DNA of 64,000 nucleotides from the NCBI GenBank assembly GCA_963783855.1, contig CAWAPE010000014.1, forward strand, positions 124,001-188,000, in the 5' to 3' direction. The DNA is from JAKAGZ01 sp963783855. GTDB taxonomy: Bacteria; Bacteroidota; Ignavibacteria; Ignavibacteriales; Ignavibacteriaceae. Numbering within the stretch: position 1 is the first letter of the stretch; each line of letters opens with the position of its first letter. The translations under genes and the position numbers were made by a program. Shown here in pieces: positions 8,674 through 19,054 of this stretch. The notes beneath the pieces were generated by a model, which made no database searches, had not been told where the DNA came from, and saw only the letters and a program-made list of their open reading frames with translations.

Positions 8674-9783
8674 ATGGAATTCAATGTAAATAGTAAAGAA
8701 TTAGAAAAACTCTTATCTCACATAATTCCCGCCGTACCAAACAGAACACCGATGCCTATATTGGAGAATTTTTTGTTTGATATACAAAAAGGATCGCTGC
8801 AGGTTTGCGCAACAGACCTTGAAATAGCATTAAAATCATCCATAAATGTTTCCGCCGATGAAGACATAAAAATGGTTATTCCGGCAAGGCTTTTATATGA
8901 TGTAGTAAGATCTCTCGGCGATACCCAGATTCATTTTGAAACAGAATCAAACTCAAAAATTAAAATTACTACCGAGAACGGTGTTTATAATATCAGTTTT
9001 TCTTCTCCAGAAGAATTTCCCGCTATTCCTGTGGTAAGCAAAGAAAAAGAAATATCGATAGCTGGATCAAATCTGAAAAAAGCAATTGACCAAACCTCTT
9101 TTGCAATGAGCAAAGAAGATATGCGCCCTGCAATGACAGGAACCCTTCTTGAGTTTTCTGATGAGGGATTAAGGTTTGTAGCTACGGATGGGCACAGGCT
9201 GGTAAAATATATTAACAAAGAAATTAAATCATCCTCCGATGAGCAATATATTCTTCCAGAAAGAGCAATATCAGTTCTTTCAAAATTATTGGGTGAAAAA
9301 GAAGTAAAAATTTATTTTAGCAAAACAAACGTTTCTTTTCACATCGGAGAAATTCAGTTTATTTCAAGACTAATAGGCGAGAAATATCCGGCTTACGGCA
9401 GCGTGATTCCTATGGAAAACGAAAATGAAATGAAGGTAAAAACAACGGATATTTTTTCAACTATTAAAAGGATGAATCTTTTTTCTACCTCAAGCTCAAA
9501 GCAGGTTAAGTTTTCTATCAAGAAAAACAGTCTGGAAGTAAGTGCAGAGGATGTTGATCATGGTTCAAACGCAAAAGAAAAAATAGAATGCGCATATAGT
9601 GGAGAACCAATGAATATAGGTTTCAACACAAATTATGTACATGATATTCTGTCACATATAGACAAAGACGAAATAATTTTTAAACTTCACTCGCCAACAA
9701 AAGCCTGTATAATCGAGCCTGCTAAAAAAGAAGAAAATGAAGACCTTATGCTTTTATTAATGCCGGTTCGTTTGAATAATTAA
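8674..9783 (+). CDS. dnaN: DNA polymerase III beta sliding clamp
   Basis: DnaN forms the ring-shaped dimer that tethers DNA polymerase III and other partners to DNA. The 369-residue length and three repeated clamp folds fit. Recognisable segments are the N-terminal FNVNSKELEKLLSHIIPAVPNRTPMPILEN, the middle FVATDGHRLV motif and the C-terminal LLLLMPVRL, which forms part of the partner-binding pocket. An AAAGGAG ribosome-binding site fixes the start. recF begins 2 nt after its stop. Confidence 0.97.
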   Translation: MEFNVNSKELEKLLSHIIPAVPNRTPMPILENFLFDIQKGSLQVCATDLEIALKSSINVSADEDIKMVIPARLLYDVVRSLGDTQIHFETESNSKIKITTENGVYNISFSSPEEFPAIPVVSKEKEISIAGSNLKKAIDQTSFAMSKEDMRPAMTGTLLEFSDEGLRFVATDGHRLVKYINKEIKSSSDEQYILPERAISVLSKLLGEKEVKIYFSKTNVSFHIGEIQFISRLIGEKYPAYGSVIPMENENEMKVKTTDIFSTIKRMNLFSTSSSKQVKFSIKKNSLEVSAEDVDHGSNAKEKIECAYSGEPMNIGFNTNYVHDILSHIDKDEIIFKLHSPTKACIIEPAKKEENEDLMLLLMPVRLNN

Positions 9784-9785
9784 AA

Positions 9786-10898
9786 ATGATCTTATCCAGC
9801 ATTCATTTACAAAATTTTCGTATTCACAGTGACACAAATATTATTTTTTCAGATAATCTGAATTATATTGTTGGAGGAAACGGACAGGGAAAAACAACAA
9901 TCCTCGATTCTGTTTATTATCTCTGTACAACAAAAAGCCATAATTCAAAAACAGATAGCGAGTCTGTAAGATTTAACGAAAAGGAATTTGAACTAAACGG
10001 AACCTTTAAAGATCTTTCAGAAAACAAAATAAAAATTATTTATTCACTTTTGGAAAACAAAAAAAATTACTTTCAGGACAACAAAAGAATTAATCGCTCG
10101 GTGGATATAATCGGTAAATTTCCGGTTGTTATGTTAACACCCGCGGACCATACAATTACGCAGGGGTACCCGGGAGACAGAAGAAAATTTGTTGACTCTA
10201 TAATTTCTCAGGCTAGCAAAACTTACCTGAAAATTTTATTAGACTACAATAAAACACTCCGGCAGAGATCGTCTCTACTAACACAAATTAGAGAAAGCAG
10301 AAACGCTGATCTTTTTAATGAATTAAACGCCTGGAACACTAAACTAATTCAAACAGGTAGTGAGCTTATAAAAAGAAGAATCCGTTTTGTAGAAGAATTT
10401 AACGGGTTTATCAAGGAATCTTATAACGTGATAATGGGCCGCGAAGAAACACCAGGCATTAAATATTCTTCTTTTAGTGAAACCGAAAAGGAAAATATTG
10501 AAAGTGATTTCAGAAAAAAAATTGATGAAAAAAGGGAAGAAGAAATAAGACGGGCCACGAACCTGGTTGGACCACACAGGGATGAATTTCTTTTTTCTAT
10601 AAACGACATGAATCTTCGTTCTTATGGCTCTCAGGGACAACACAAAACATTTCAGGTGGTTTTGAGGTTTGCAGAGTTTTTTTATTTGAAAAATATAACG
10701 GGCAAAACACCGATCTTTTTGTTAGATGATGTTTTTGGAGAGCTTGATAAAAAAAGGTCTGCTAAAATAAGTGAATATTTAAGAGATGTTGGACAGGCAA
10801 TAATTACTTTAACTGATTTTGCGAACATGAGTTTTCTTAAAAAAGAAGATAACGACAAACTCTTATACGTTAAAGAAGGAAGCGTAAGTTATGCATAA
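9786..10898 (+). CDS. recF: DNA replication and repair protein RecF
   Basis: RecF is an SMC-like ATPase that helps load RecA at single-strand gaps. The 370-residue protein begins with the family pattern ILSSIHLQNFRIHSD. It has Walker A GGNGQGKTT (Lys about 36), the ABC-type signature region around RSYGSQGQHKTF and Walker B IFLLDDVFGELD. It follows dnaN by 2 nt and overlaps the next gene by 8 nt, so it is translationally coupled within the origin operon. Confidence 0.96.
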   Translation: MILSSIHLQNFRIHSDTNIIFSDNLNYIVGGNGQGKTTILDSVYYLCTTKSHNSKTDSESVRFNEKEFELNGTFKDLSENKIKIIYSLLENKKNYFQDNKRINRSVDIIGKFPVVMLTPADHTITQGYPGDRRKFVDSIISQASKTYLKILLDYNKTLRQRSSLLTQIRESRNADLFNELNAWNTKLIQTGSELIKRRIRFVEEFNGFIKESYNVIMGREETPGIKYSSFSETEKENIESDFRKKIDEKREEEIRRATNLVGPHRDEFLFSINDMNLRSYGSQGQHKTFQVVLRFAEFFYLKNITGKTPIFLLDDVFGELDKKRSAKISEYLRDVGQAIITLTDFANMSFLKKEDNDKLLYVKEGSVSYA

Positions 10899-11178
10899 TG
10901 GCTTTGCTAGTTTGAAGGAAATATTTGATGCAGAGCCGGGATTTGAAAACCTGAGAAGGGTGGTTAAGCAATCTGACGTAGTAAATGACTTTGGAAAAAT
11001 TTTTCCGGAATTAAAAAAGGTTGCATCAGCCGTAAAGGTTGAAAAAAAGGCTCTTTGTTTAAGGGTTGAAAACGCGGCCTGGAGAAGCGAATTAAAATTC
11101 AGAGAAAAAGAGATTATAGAAAAAGTAAATAAATTTTATAAAGAAAAAAGAATTATGTTTGTCAGGTTTGTTCGCTGA
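10891..11178 (+). CDS. dciA: DciA-like (DUF721) protein, putative helicase loader
   Basis: A 95-residue basic protein with the short DUF721/DciA fold. Its core, around VEKKALCLRVENAAWRSELKFREKEIIEKVN, matches the conserved 'W-x-x-E-L' segment of the family. DciA is the ancestral bacterial loader of the DnaB replicative helicase in organisms lacking DnaC/DnaI. It begins inside the last codons of recF and lies just upstream of gyrB, the common DUF721 context (recF-DUF721-gyrB). No dnaC or dnaI is seen here. The helicase-loader role is from the family. Confidence 0.8.
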   Translation: MHNGFASLKEIFDAEPGFENLRRVVKQSDVVNDFGKIFPELKKVASAVKVEKKALCLRVENAAWRSELKFREKEIIEKVNKFYKEKRIMFVRFVR

Positions 11179-11215
11179 CAAAAGAAAACAAATAGTTTTT
11201 GTAAACGGAAATAAA

Positions 11216-13192
11216 ATGGCAAAAAAAACAACAGAGATTCAAAACAACTATAGCGCAAAAAACATAAATGTTTTAAAAGGGCTGGAAGCAGTTCGTAAAC
11301 GACCAGCTATGTACATAGGCGACGTTGGTCAACGCGGTTTTCACCACCTGGTGAACGAGGTTGTTGATAATAGTATTGATGAAGCAATGGCCGGGTATGC
11401 AGATCGGGTTATTATTACCATAAATAAAGATGAAAGCATAACCGTTGAAGATAACGGGCGGGGAATTCCGACAGACATACATCCGGAAGAAAAAAAATCT
11501 GCACTGGAAGTTGTAATGACTGTTCTGCACGCCGGCGGAAAGTTCGATAAAGATACGTATAAAGTGTCCGGTGGTCTTCACGGCGTAGGTGTTTCTGTGG
11601 TAAATGCACTTTCCGAATGGCTTAAAGTAGAAGTAAAAAGAGATGGGAAGACTTTTTACCAGGAATACAAAAGAGGTTTTCCAAAAGCACCGGTAAAAGA
11701 AACAGGAAAAGCGAAAAAAAATGAATCTGGTACTGTTGTAACCTTTATGCCGGACAGAGAAATATTTAAGGTTTCGGAATTTAAGTTTGATACAATCGCC
11801 GAAAGAATGCGTGAACTTGCCTATCTGAACAAAAACATTTCAATTACGATAAAGGACAAAAGAGACGGCAACGAAGAGAAGTACCATTTTAAAGGTGGAA
11901 TAATAGAGTTTGTTCACTACGTTGACGCAACTAGAACCTCGCTCCACAAAACAGTTTATGTAGAGGGTGAAAAGGAAGGAACACCGGTTGAGGTTGCGTT
12001 CCAGTATACCAACGCTTATTCGGAAAACATATTTTCTTATGTAAATAACATTAATACACACGAAGGTGGCACTCACCTTGTTGGTTTTAAAACAGCGCTA
12101 ACAAGAACCCTTAATAATTATGCCTATAAAAATGGTTTAATAAAAGAAGGGAAGCTTTCTCTTACAGGTGATGATTTTCGTGAAGGTCTGACTGCGATTA
12201 TTTCTGTAAAAGTAGCAGAACCGCAATTTGAAGGACAAACAAAGACAAAGCTGGGTAACAGCGAAACAAAGTCAGCCGTTGAAACAATTGTTGGTGAAAA
12301 ACTGACAGATTTTCTGGAGCAGAATCCTTCTGTCGGTAAAAAAATAATTGAAAAATGTATGCGCGCAGCAGAAGCACGCGAAGCCGCCAGAAAGGCCAGA
12401 GACCTGGCCAGAAGGAAGAATGCCTTAGACACTATGAATCTTCCGGGAAAGCTGGCAGACTGCTCTATAACCGATCCTGAGCACTGCGAAATTTACATAG
12501 TCGAGGGTGACTCTGCGGGCGGTTCGGCAAAACAGGGGCGCGACAGAAGATTCCAGGCAATACTACCCTTAAAAGGTAAAATATTAAATGTTGAAAAAGC
12601 GAAACTGAATAAAATCCTGGAAAACAACGAAATAAAAGCAATCATATCTGCTGTCGGAGCAGGTTTCGGAGTTGATTTTAATCCTGCAAAAGCCCGTTAC
12701 GGCAAAGTAATTTTAATGACGGACGCCGACGTTGATGGAAGCCACATTAGGACACTTTTGCTTACATTTTTATACAGACACATGAAAGAACTTATAGTTG
12801 AAGGACACGTGTACATTGCTCAGCCCCCGTTATACAAAATAAAAAAAGGGAAACAGGAATTTTATGCATTTGATGATAAAGAACGGGACGAGGTTTTAAA
12901 AAGATTAAAAGTTAATGGAAAAGATGTTGTGGAAGAAATAGAAGAAGATGAAAACGGAGAACTAAAGGTTAAAGGCGTTACAATTTCCCGTTACAAAGGC
13001 CTTGGTGAAATGAACCCTATGCAATTGTGGGACACTACGATGAATCCTGAAACAAGAACGGTGTTGCAGGTAACACTTGAAAACGCAGCGGCAGCAGATA
13101 AAATTTTTGAAACACTAATGGGAGATGAGGTGGCGCCGAGAAGAGATTTTATAGAAAAAAATGCGAAATATGTAAGAAATCTTGATATATAA
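11216..13192 (+). CDS. gyrB: DNA gyrase subunit B
   Basis: GyrB is the ATPase subunit of gyrase, which introduces negative supercoils. It shows the GHKL ATP site (NEVVDNSIDEAMAG, DNGRGIPTDIHPEE, GGLHGVGVSVVNALS), the transducer, the TOPRIM motif IVEGDSAGGSAKQGRD, the DADVDGSHI metal site and the C-terminal YKGLGEMNP. A reading from 11159 would overlap the upstream gene and add residues foreign to the family, so the ATG at 11216 (MAKKTTEIQNNYSAKNINVL) is chosen, giving 658 residues. gyrA follows after 37 nt. Confidence 0.96.
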   Translation: MAKKTTEIQNNYSAKNINVLKGLEAVRKRPAMYIGDVGQRGFHHLVNEVVDNSIDEAMAGYADRVIITINKDESITVEDNGRGIPTDIHPEEKKSALEVVMTVLHAGGKFDKDTYKVSGGLHGVGVSVVNALSEWLKVEVKRDGKTFYQEYKRGFPKAPVKETGKAKKNESGTVVTFMPDREIFKVSEFKFDTIAERMRELAYLNKNISITIKDKRDGNEEKYHFKGGIIEFVHYVDATRTSLHKTVYVEGEKEGTPVEVAFQYTNAYSENIFSYVNNINTHEGGTHLVGFKTALTRTLNNYAYKNGLIKEGKLSLTGDDFREGLTAIISVKVAEPQFEGQTKTKLGNSETKSAVETIVGEKLTDFLEQNPSVGKKIIEKCMRAAEAREAARKARDLARRKNALDTMNLPGKLADCSITDPEHCEIYIVEGDSAGGSAKQGRDRRFQAILPLKGKILNVEKAKLNKILENNEIKAIISAVGAGFGVDFNPAKARYGKVILMTDADVDGSHIRTLLLTFLYRHMKELIVEGHVYIAQPPLYKIKKGKQEFYAFDDKERDEVLKRLKVNGKDVVEEIEEDENGELKVKGVTISRYKGLGEMNPMQLWDTTMNPETRTVLQVTLENAAAADKIFETLMGDEVAPRRDFIEKNAKYVRNLDI

Positions 13193-13229
13193 TTATTAAT
13201 AAAAAAAATTAAATAAACACTGAACAGAT

Positions 13230-15674
13230 ATGGCAACAATTTTCGAAAAAATAATTCCGGTAGCCCTCGAAGAAGAAATGAAGTCTTCATACATCGATTA
13301 CTCAATGTCGGTTATTGTATCTAGGGCATTGCCGGATGTAAGAGATGGATTAAAACCTGTTCACCGCAGAGTTTTATTTGGAATGCACGAACTAGGTGTA
13401 GCTCACAATAAAGCGTATAAAAAATCTGCCAGAATAGTCGGAGAGGTTTTAGGTAAGTATCACCCACATGGAGATACAGCAGTATACGATTCAATGGTAA
13501 GAATGGTGCAGGAATTTTCTCTGCGTTATCCTCTCGTTGACGGACAGGGAAACTTTGGATCAGTTGATGGAGATTCACCAGCTGCAATGCGTTATACAGA
13601 AGCACGACTGGCAAGAATTGCTGACGAGATGCTTCGTGACCTGGACAAGAACACAGTAAACTTCGCTCCAAACTTTGATGATTCTCTTCAGGAGCCTACA
13701 GTACTCCCTTCTTATTTACCAAATCTTCTTGTTAATGGATCAAGTGGTATTGCTGTTGGAATGGCAACGAACATTCCACCGCACAACCTCACAGAAGTAA
13801 TTGATGGATTGATCGCGTTGATTAAAAATCCAAAACTTACCTCAGAAAAATTAATGAAATATGTTACTGCTCCGGATTTTCCTACCGCCGGAATAATTTA
13901 TGGATATGAAGGCGTTAAAAGCGCTTACTTAACTGGTCGTGGAATTCTGAAGATCAGGGCGAAAGCAAATATTGAGACCATGAAAAACAACAGGGAGAAT
14001 ATTGTTATTACTGAACTTCCTTACCAGGTAAATAAAGCAAATTTAATTGAGAAAATTGCAGATCTTGTCAGAGCAGGAAAAATTAATGACATTTCAAATC
14101 TTCGTGATGAATCAGACCGCGATGGAATGAGGGTTGTTATTGAACTTAAAAGAGATGCGCAGCCCGCCGTTGTTCTTAACCAGTTGTTTAAACACACACA
14201 AATGCAGAACACTTTCGGAATTATCATGCTTGCTCTTGTGAACGGAGTACCGAAAGTACTTGAACTTAAAGAAATGATGAAGCACTTCATCGATCACAGG
14301 ATGGATGTGCTTATCAGAAGAACACAATATGATCTTGATGCGGCAGAAAGAAGAGCCCACATACTGGAAGGTTATATTATTGCGCTTGATAATATTGATG
14401 CGGTAATCCAGACAATTAAAAAATCTAAAGATGCAGAGACTGCTAAAGCCAACTTAATAAAGAAATTTAAATTGAGCGAAATCCAGGCAAAAGCTATCCT
14501 TGATATGCGTTTGCAACGGTTGACCGGACTTGAAAGAAAGAAAATTGAAGATGAATACAAAGCAACAATAAAATTAATTGAGCAGTTGAAGAGCATACTC
14601 AACAGCGAAGAAAAAAGATATTTAATAATTAAAGACGAACTTCTTGCTATTAAGGAAAGATATGGTGATGAAAGAAGAACGGAAGTAATAAAAGATTACG
14701 AAGAATTTTCCCTGGAAGACACGATTGCCCAGGAAGATGTTGTTGTAACTATTTCTCACTCCGGTTATATAAAAAGATTTCCGGTAAGTGGTTATAGGAA
14801 ACAGGGAAGAGGTGGAAAGGGTGTTACCGGGGCAGGAACAAAGGATGAGGATTTTATTGAACATATGTTCATTGCTTCAACCCACAATTATATTTTAATA
14901 TTTACAGACAAAGGAAAATGCTACTGGCTGAAAGTTCATGAAATTCCGGAGGGCGGAAGAACAGCCCGAGGAAGATCTATTTTGAATTTAATTCAAAAGG
15001 ATAAAGATGAAAATATTTCTGCTTTCGTTGCGGTGAAAGAATTTAGAGAAGACCAATACCTTGTAATGGCAACCAGGCTGGGAACAATTAAGAAAACAGT
15101 TTTATCTGCTTATGGTAATGTTCGTAAAGGTGGAATAAACGCAATCAACCTGGTAAAAGGCGATAACCTGATCGCCGTCAAACTTACAGAGGGAAATAAC
15201 GATGTTGTTCTTGGAACCATGAACGGTTTCGCGATTCGTTTTTCTGAAAAAGATGTAAGGGAGATGGGAAGGACAGCAACCGGTGTCCGGGGAGTTAAGC
15301 TTGGAAAAGGAGACATTGTTGTTGGACTAGTTGTGTTAAAACGTCAGTCCACAATTATGGTTGTTACAGAAAAAGGCTTTGGTAAACGCTCAAACATTAA
15401 TGATTACAGGATAACTCACCGAGGAGGAAAGGGAGTAATTACTGTTAAAACCAGCGATAAAGTCGGAAAAATGATTTCCCTTATGGAGGTTGTAGATGGA
15501 GATGAACTGGTTATAATTACAACCCATGGAATGGTTATTCGTCAAGGTGTTGCCGAAATAAGGGTAATGGGCAGGAACACTCAGGGTGTAAGAGTTATCA
15601 GGTTAAAAGATAACGATAAGATTGCCGACATTTCGAAAGTGGTTCCGGAAGATGAAGATCCACCCGTAGTATAA
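13230..15674 (+). CDS. gyrA: DNA gyrase subunit A
   Basis: GyrA is the DNA-cleaving and -wrapping subunit. The 814-residue protein has the winged-helix breakage domain with catalytic Tyr122 in AMRYTEARL. The quinolone-determining region reads HPHGDTAVYD, with Thr83 and Asp87 in E. coli-equivalent positions. A coiled coil and the C-terminal beta-pinwheel follow, with a GyrA-box QGRGGKG near residue 525 that is needed for DNA wrapping and distinguishes it from ParC. A strong terminator follows at 15697-15725. Confidence 0.96.
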   Translation: MATIFEKIIPVALEEEMKSSYIDYSMSVIVSRALPDVRDGLKPVHRRVLFGMHELGVAHNKAYKKSARIVGEVLGKYHPHGDTAVYDSMVRMVQEFSLRYPLVDGQGNFGSVDGDSPAAMRYTEARLARIADEMLRDLDKNTVNFAPNFDDSLQEPTVLPSYLPNLLVNGSSGIAVGMATNIPPHNLTEVIDGLIALIKNPKLTSEKLMKYVTAPDFPTAGIIYGYEGVKSAYLTGRGILKIRAKANIETMKNNRENIVITELPYQVNKANLIEKIADLVRAGKINDISNLRDESDRDGMRVVIELKRDAQPAVVLNQLFKHTQMQNTFGIIMLALVNGVPKVLELKEMMKHFIDHRMDVLIRRTQYDLDAAERRAHILEGYIIALDNIDAVIQTIKKSKDAETAKANLIKKFKLSEIQAKAILDMRLQRLTGLERKKIEDEYKATIKLIEQLKSILNSEEKRYLIIKDELLAIKERYGDERRTEVIKDYEEFSLEDTIAQEDVVVTISHSGYIKRFPVSGYRKQGRGGKGVTGAGTKDEDFIEHMFIASTHNYILIFTDKGKCYWLKVHEIPEGGRTARGRSILNLIQKDKDENISAFVAVKEFREDQYLVMATRLGTIKKTVLSAYGNVRKGGINAINLVKGDNLIAVKLTEGNNDVVLGTMNGFAIRFSEKDVREMGRTATGVRGVKLGKGDIVVGLVVLKRQSTIMVVTEKGFGKRSNINDYRITHRGGKGVITVKTSDKVGKMISLMEVVDGDELVIITTHGMVIRQGVAEIRVMGRNTQGVRVIRLKDNDKIADISKVVPEDEDPPVV

Positions 15675-15696
15675 TTTATTTAAATAAGAAAACAAG

Positions 15697-15725
15697 AAAG
15701 GGACAGTATAAGCTGTCCCTTTTTT
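15697..15725 (+). terminator. Rho-independent terminator after gyrA
   Basis: A 10-bp perfect stem, AAAGGGACAG (15697-15706) with CTGTCCCTTT (15713-15722), has a 6-nt loop and a T run. It ends the gyrase transcript. Because hemL converges on it and the other strand also has T-rich sequence after the stem, it may work in both directions. Confidence 0.9.
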
Positions 15726-15754
15726 AGTTTAAATCACTATTGGTTATAATAAAC

Positions 15755-17046
15755 TTACTTTAGAAATTTAGAAAGCGATTTCATATTGGCTTCGATCGTT
15801 TTGTCCAGATCTTCTTTTGAATGCACGGTTGAAATAAATAAAGCTTCAAACTGTGATGGAGCGAGATAAATACCTCGTGAGAGCATAGTCTGGAAATATT
15901 TTCCAAACAAATTCGTGTCAGAAGTAACGGCACTTTTAAAATCAATCACTTCTTTGTCAGTAAAGAAAAGCGACATCATAGAACCAACACGGTTAACACT
16001 AAAATTTTTATTCAGCTTTTTAATGTTTTCTTTTATACCATCTTCAAGATATTTTGAACTCTTTTCAAGATTTTCATAAAGGTCTTTATTTTCATTAATG
16101 TGACTTAAAGCAGCATATCCAGCTGACATTGCAAGTGGATTTCCGCTCAAGGTTCCTGCCTGGTAAACAGGGCCACTGGGAGCTATCATTTCCATAATTT
16201 CTTTTTTCCCACCGAAAGCGCCTACTGGTAATCCGCCGCCAATAATTTTTCCAAATGTTGTTAGATCTGGTTTAATACCGAGTACTTCCTGTGCGCCGCC
16301 TTTTGCAACGCGGAACCCTGTCATAACTTCGTCAAAAATAAGAACAATTTTTTCTTCGCTGCAAATTTCTCTCAACGCTGTTATAAAATCATCTTTTGCT
16401 CTTATAACACCCATGTTCCCCACAATTGGTTCAATTATTATTGCGGCAATTTCATTTTTATTTTCTTTAATTAATTTTTTTACAGATCCAATATCATTAT
16501 AATCAGCAACCAGGGTATCTGCTGCATTAGCTTTCGTAACACCGGGGCTATCAGGAACTCCAAGAGTTAAAGCGCCGGAACCAGCTTTTATCAAAAAATA
16601 ATCTGCATGTCCGTGATAGCATCCTTCAAATTTTATTATCTTTTCTTTTTTTGTAAATCCTCTTGCTGCTCTTACTGCGCTCATTGTTGCTTCAGTTCCG
16701 CTGTTAACCATTCTCACCATTTCAACAGAAGGAACAAGTTTTGTAATAAGCTTTGCTATTTTTACTTCAAGCTCTGTTGGAGCGCCGAAACTAGTGCCGT
16801 CTTCAATAGCCTTCAGCAAAGCTTCTTTTATAAATGGAGGGTTATGTCCGAATAAATGTGGCCCCCAGCTTCCTATATATTCTATATATTCATTTCCATC
16901 AACATCGTATAATTTTGATCCGGCTCCGTTTTTTATAAACAGCGGATTTCCTCCTACGGATTTGAAGGCTCTGACGGGGAATTAACTCCGCCCGGAATGT
17001 ACCTTTTTGCTTCGTTAAATAAATGTGTGCTAAGTGTTTTATTCAT
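15755..17046 (-). CDS. hemL: Glutamate-1-semialdehyde 2,1-aminomutase, one-base frameshift near the 5' end
   Basis: HemL is the PLP enzyme converting glutamate-1-semialdehyde to 5-aminolevulinate in the C5 heme pathway, after HemA. The uninterrupted frame from 16819 downward lacks the N-terminus. The missing part reads from an ATG at 17044-17046 as MNKTLSTHLFNEAKRYIPGG, then shifts frame at a G run (16976-16979 on plus) into VRAFKSVGGNPLF. Restoring one base there gives a full-length protein of about 430 residues. Family motifs include MVRMVNSGTEATMSAVRAAR, the Asp in FDEVMTGFRVAKGG and the PLP-lysine segment TTFGKIIGGGLPVGAFGG. It stands apart from the main hem operon. A sequencing error is the simplest reading of the break. 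Confidence 0.88.
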
Positions 17047-17247
17047 AATTGGTTGCGCTGATTAAATTATAAAAACAAAATTATTATAGATTTCAAATTT
17101 ACAAATAATGAATCGCTAATGGAAGGTATTTCTTCTTGCTGATTTCAGAAAACAATCTTTTTATTCAGTGCAACCTTGAAATCGCCCATAAGATAAACGG
17201 CTGATTTTACAAAGTTGCACAAACTATAATTTCAAACAGAGGGAAAA

Positions 17248-19023
17248 CTAATTTCCGTAGAGAAGGTTATAATCTTTTTCTTTACCCTTTTTCCACCATT
17301 CAGCAGGAATCACTTTCCAGTTATCCAAGGCTTTTGGGGTAACTCTTCTTTGTTTTTGAATCCATTTCATCAAATAATAACGAAGGTCTTTTTCTGTGGA
17401 CGTAATTACCCGGCTTGCTAATTTGTCTTTTGGAATTCCGGCGCCTTTTATTAAATGTCCGCCGCCGCCGTTTCCGCGGTATGAGTTAACAGCGACTTTA
17501 TATTTTTTATTTAAATCGAACGGTTTTCCATCTGCCATAGATGTGATTGTAATACGATGTCCGGCCGGTTTAGAAACATCAACTGTATAATCAATTCCTG
17601 CCGCGGAAGAAAAATTATAGTATTGAGCCTTCAACATAGGATGACCGTTTTGTTCCACTATGTTTCCTTTGTCATCCGTTTTAAAGTTTAAAAGGTGGTC
17701 GTTTTCATCTTTCATCTGGTTAAACCACTGGCCATATGAATATTCCAGGTAATTTTTAATTTCCTGTCCTGTCATTTCCATTGTATAAAGAAGATTTTCA
17801 TACTTATACAAACTGAACATATTGCTAACGCGTACCCAGCCTCGCCGAATTTCTGCATTGAATGATAAAGGAGCAGCGAAAGAAACATCTGCTTTTGTAA
17901 TTTCAAGCTGTATTTTCTGAATAAGATCAACAAAAGGAGAATCACCGAACATTGATTCTTTAGTTGAAACAGATTTCCTGAAAACACCGATCGCTTTGTT
18001 CACGTAGCCAACCACTTCTTCTACCGGGCGCGTAAACTTTCTAACCATCGGAACATTTTCTTTGTAGTTTTTAGTCTCTATTATTTCTCCGGTAATTTTC
18101 TTATTCCAGGTGTTTGTTGCTTTATCTTTTGTCATTATGATGTTAGCAACGGCTGCTGTTCTCGCTGCATTTTTTGTTCCTAAAATCTGAACGGTTTTTC
18201 CAGTGCTGTTTTTCACAGTGTAATTCCACCCGTGATGATCGTGTCCTACAAAAACTACATCAAAGCCGGGAACCTGTTCCGCAACTAATTGAGAAGCATT
18301 TTCATTTTTAGGCGCTTTGGGATCAGCACCATTATATCCGGGTTCAACACCGGCATGGAACAGGCCAATTAATAAATCAGGTTTTTCTTTTTGTTGAATT
18401 ATAGGCACCCATTTTTTTGCGGTTTCAATCATATCATCAAAACGAATTCCGCTCCAGATTTTTTCAGGCAGCCAGTTTGGAATTGCCGGAGTAATTAAAC
18501 CAAGTACCGCTATTTTAATTCCATCTCGTTTTATAATTGTATATGGTTTGAAATAAGGTTTTCCTGTTTTTACATCAACTGCGTTTGCGGCAAGCCATGG
18601 AAAATTAAATTCCTTATTAATTTTATCATAAACAGCGTGGCCCGGTTCTATATCATGATTACCTACGGTTCCCACATCGTATTTCATATAGTTCATTACC
18701 TGAGCAACTATATTCGGCACGTTGGTTTTTTCGAAATTATAATAATAAACGATCGGCTGTCCTTGCAGAATATCGCCGTTATCCAGAAGCACAACGCTTT
18801 GGTCTTTTTTTGCCCGTTCCTGCTCTATATATTTATCGAGCTGTGCCAGGGAAGAATTACCGAGTTTTCCTCTTATAAAATCATACTGAAAGAGAGAACC
18901 GTGAACATCGCTTGTTTCAATTAATTTTAGTTTTACTGTCTGGGAGAATGAAATACCAACAAGCAAAACAGAAGATAAAACTACAATTAGAAACTTATTT
19001 AAAAAGAAACGGGATCTGAACAT
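17248..19023 (-). CDS. Secreted 5'-nucleotidase / 2',3'-cyclic phosphodiesterase family enzyme
   Basis: An exported metallophosphoesterase of the UshA/CpdB family, acting on extracytoplasmic nucleotides to release nucleoside and phosphate. A signal peptide covers about residues 1-27 (MFRSRFFLNKFLIVVLSSVL). The dinuclear metal motifs are in order: TSDVHGS, DNGDILQGQ, GTVGNHDIE and VGHDHHGW. The C-terminal 5'-nucleotidase substrate domain follows, with SYRGNGGGGHL. The motif set resembles CpdB/YfkN-like 2',3'-cyclic phosphodiesterase/3'-nucleotidases at least as much as UshA, so the exact substrate is left open. It is monocistronic, and at 591 residues of normal length. Confidence 0.85.
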   Translation of the reverse strand: MFRSRFFLNKFLIVVLSSVLLVGISFSQTVKLKLIETSDVHGSLFQYDFIRGKLGNSSLAQLDKYIEQERAKKDQSVVLLDNGDILQGQPIVYYYNFEKTNVPNIVAQVMNYMKYDVGTVGNHDIEPGHAVYDKINKEFNFPWLAANAVDVKTGKPYFKPYTIIKRDGIKIAVLGLITPAIPNWLPEKIWSGIRFDDMIETAKKWVPIIQQKEKPDLLIGLFHAGVEPGYNGADPKAPKNENASQLVAEQVPGFDVVFVGHDHHGWNYTVKNSTGKTVQILGTKNAARTAAVANIIMTKDKATNTWNKKITGEIIETKNYKENVPMVRKFTRPVEEVVGYVNKAIGVFRKSVSTKESMFGDSPFVDLIQKIQLEITKADVSFAAPLSFNAEIRRGWVRVSNMFSLYKYENLLYTMEMTGQEIKNYLEYSYGQWFNQMKDENDHLLNFKTDDKGNIVEQNGHPMLKAQYYNFSSAAGIDYTVDVSKPAGHRITITSMADGKPFDLNKKYKVAVNSYRGNGGGGHLIKGAGIPKDKLASRVITSTEKDLRYYLMKWIQKQRRVTPKALDNWKVIPAEWWKKGKEKDYNLLYGN

Positions 19024-19054
19024 GTTTATTCCATATTTAAGATTGAAAAGAAAG

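Noticed and set aside
11159..11215. N-terminal extension of gyrB
   Set aside because: It overlaps the dciA-like gene and encodes residues not found in GyrB; the ATG at 11216 fits the family.
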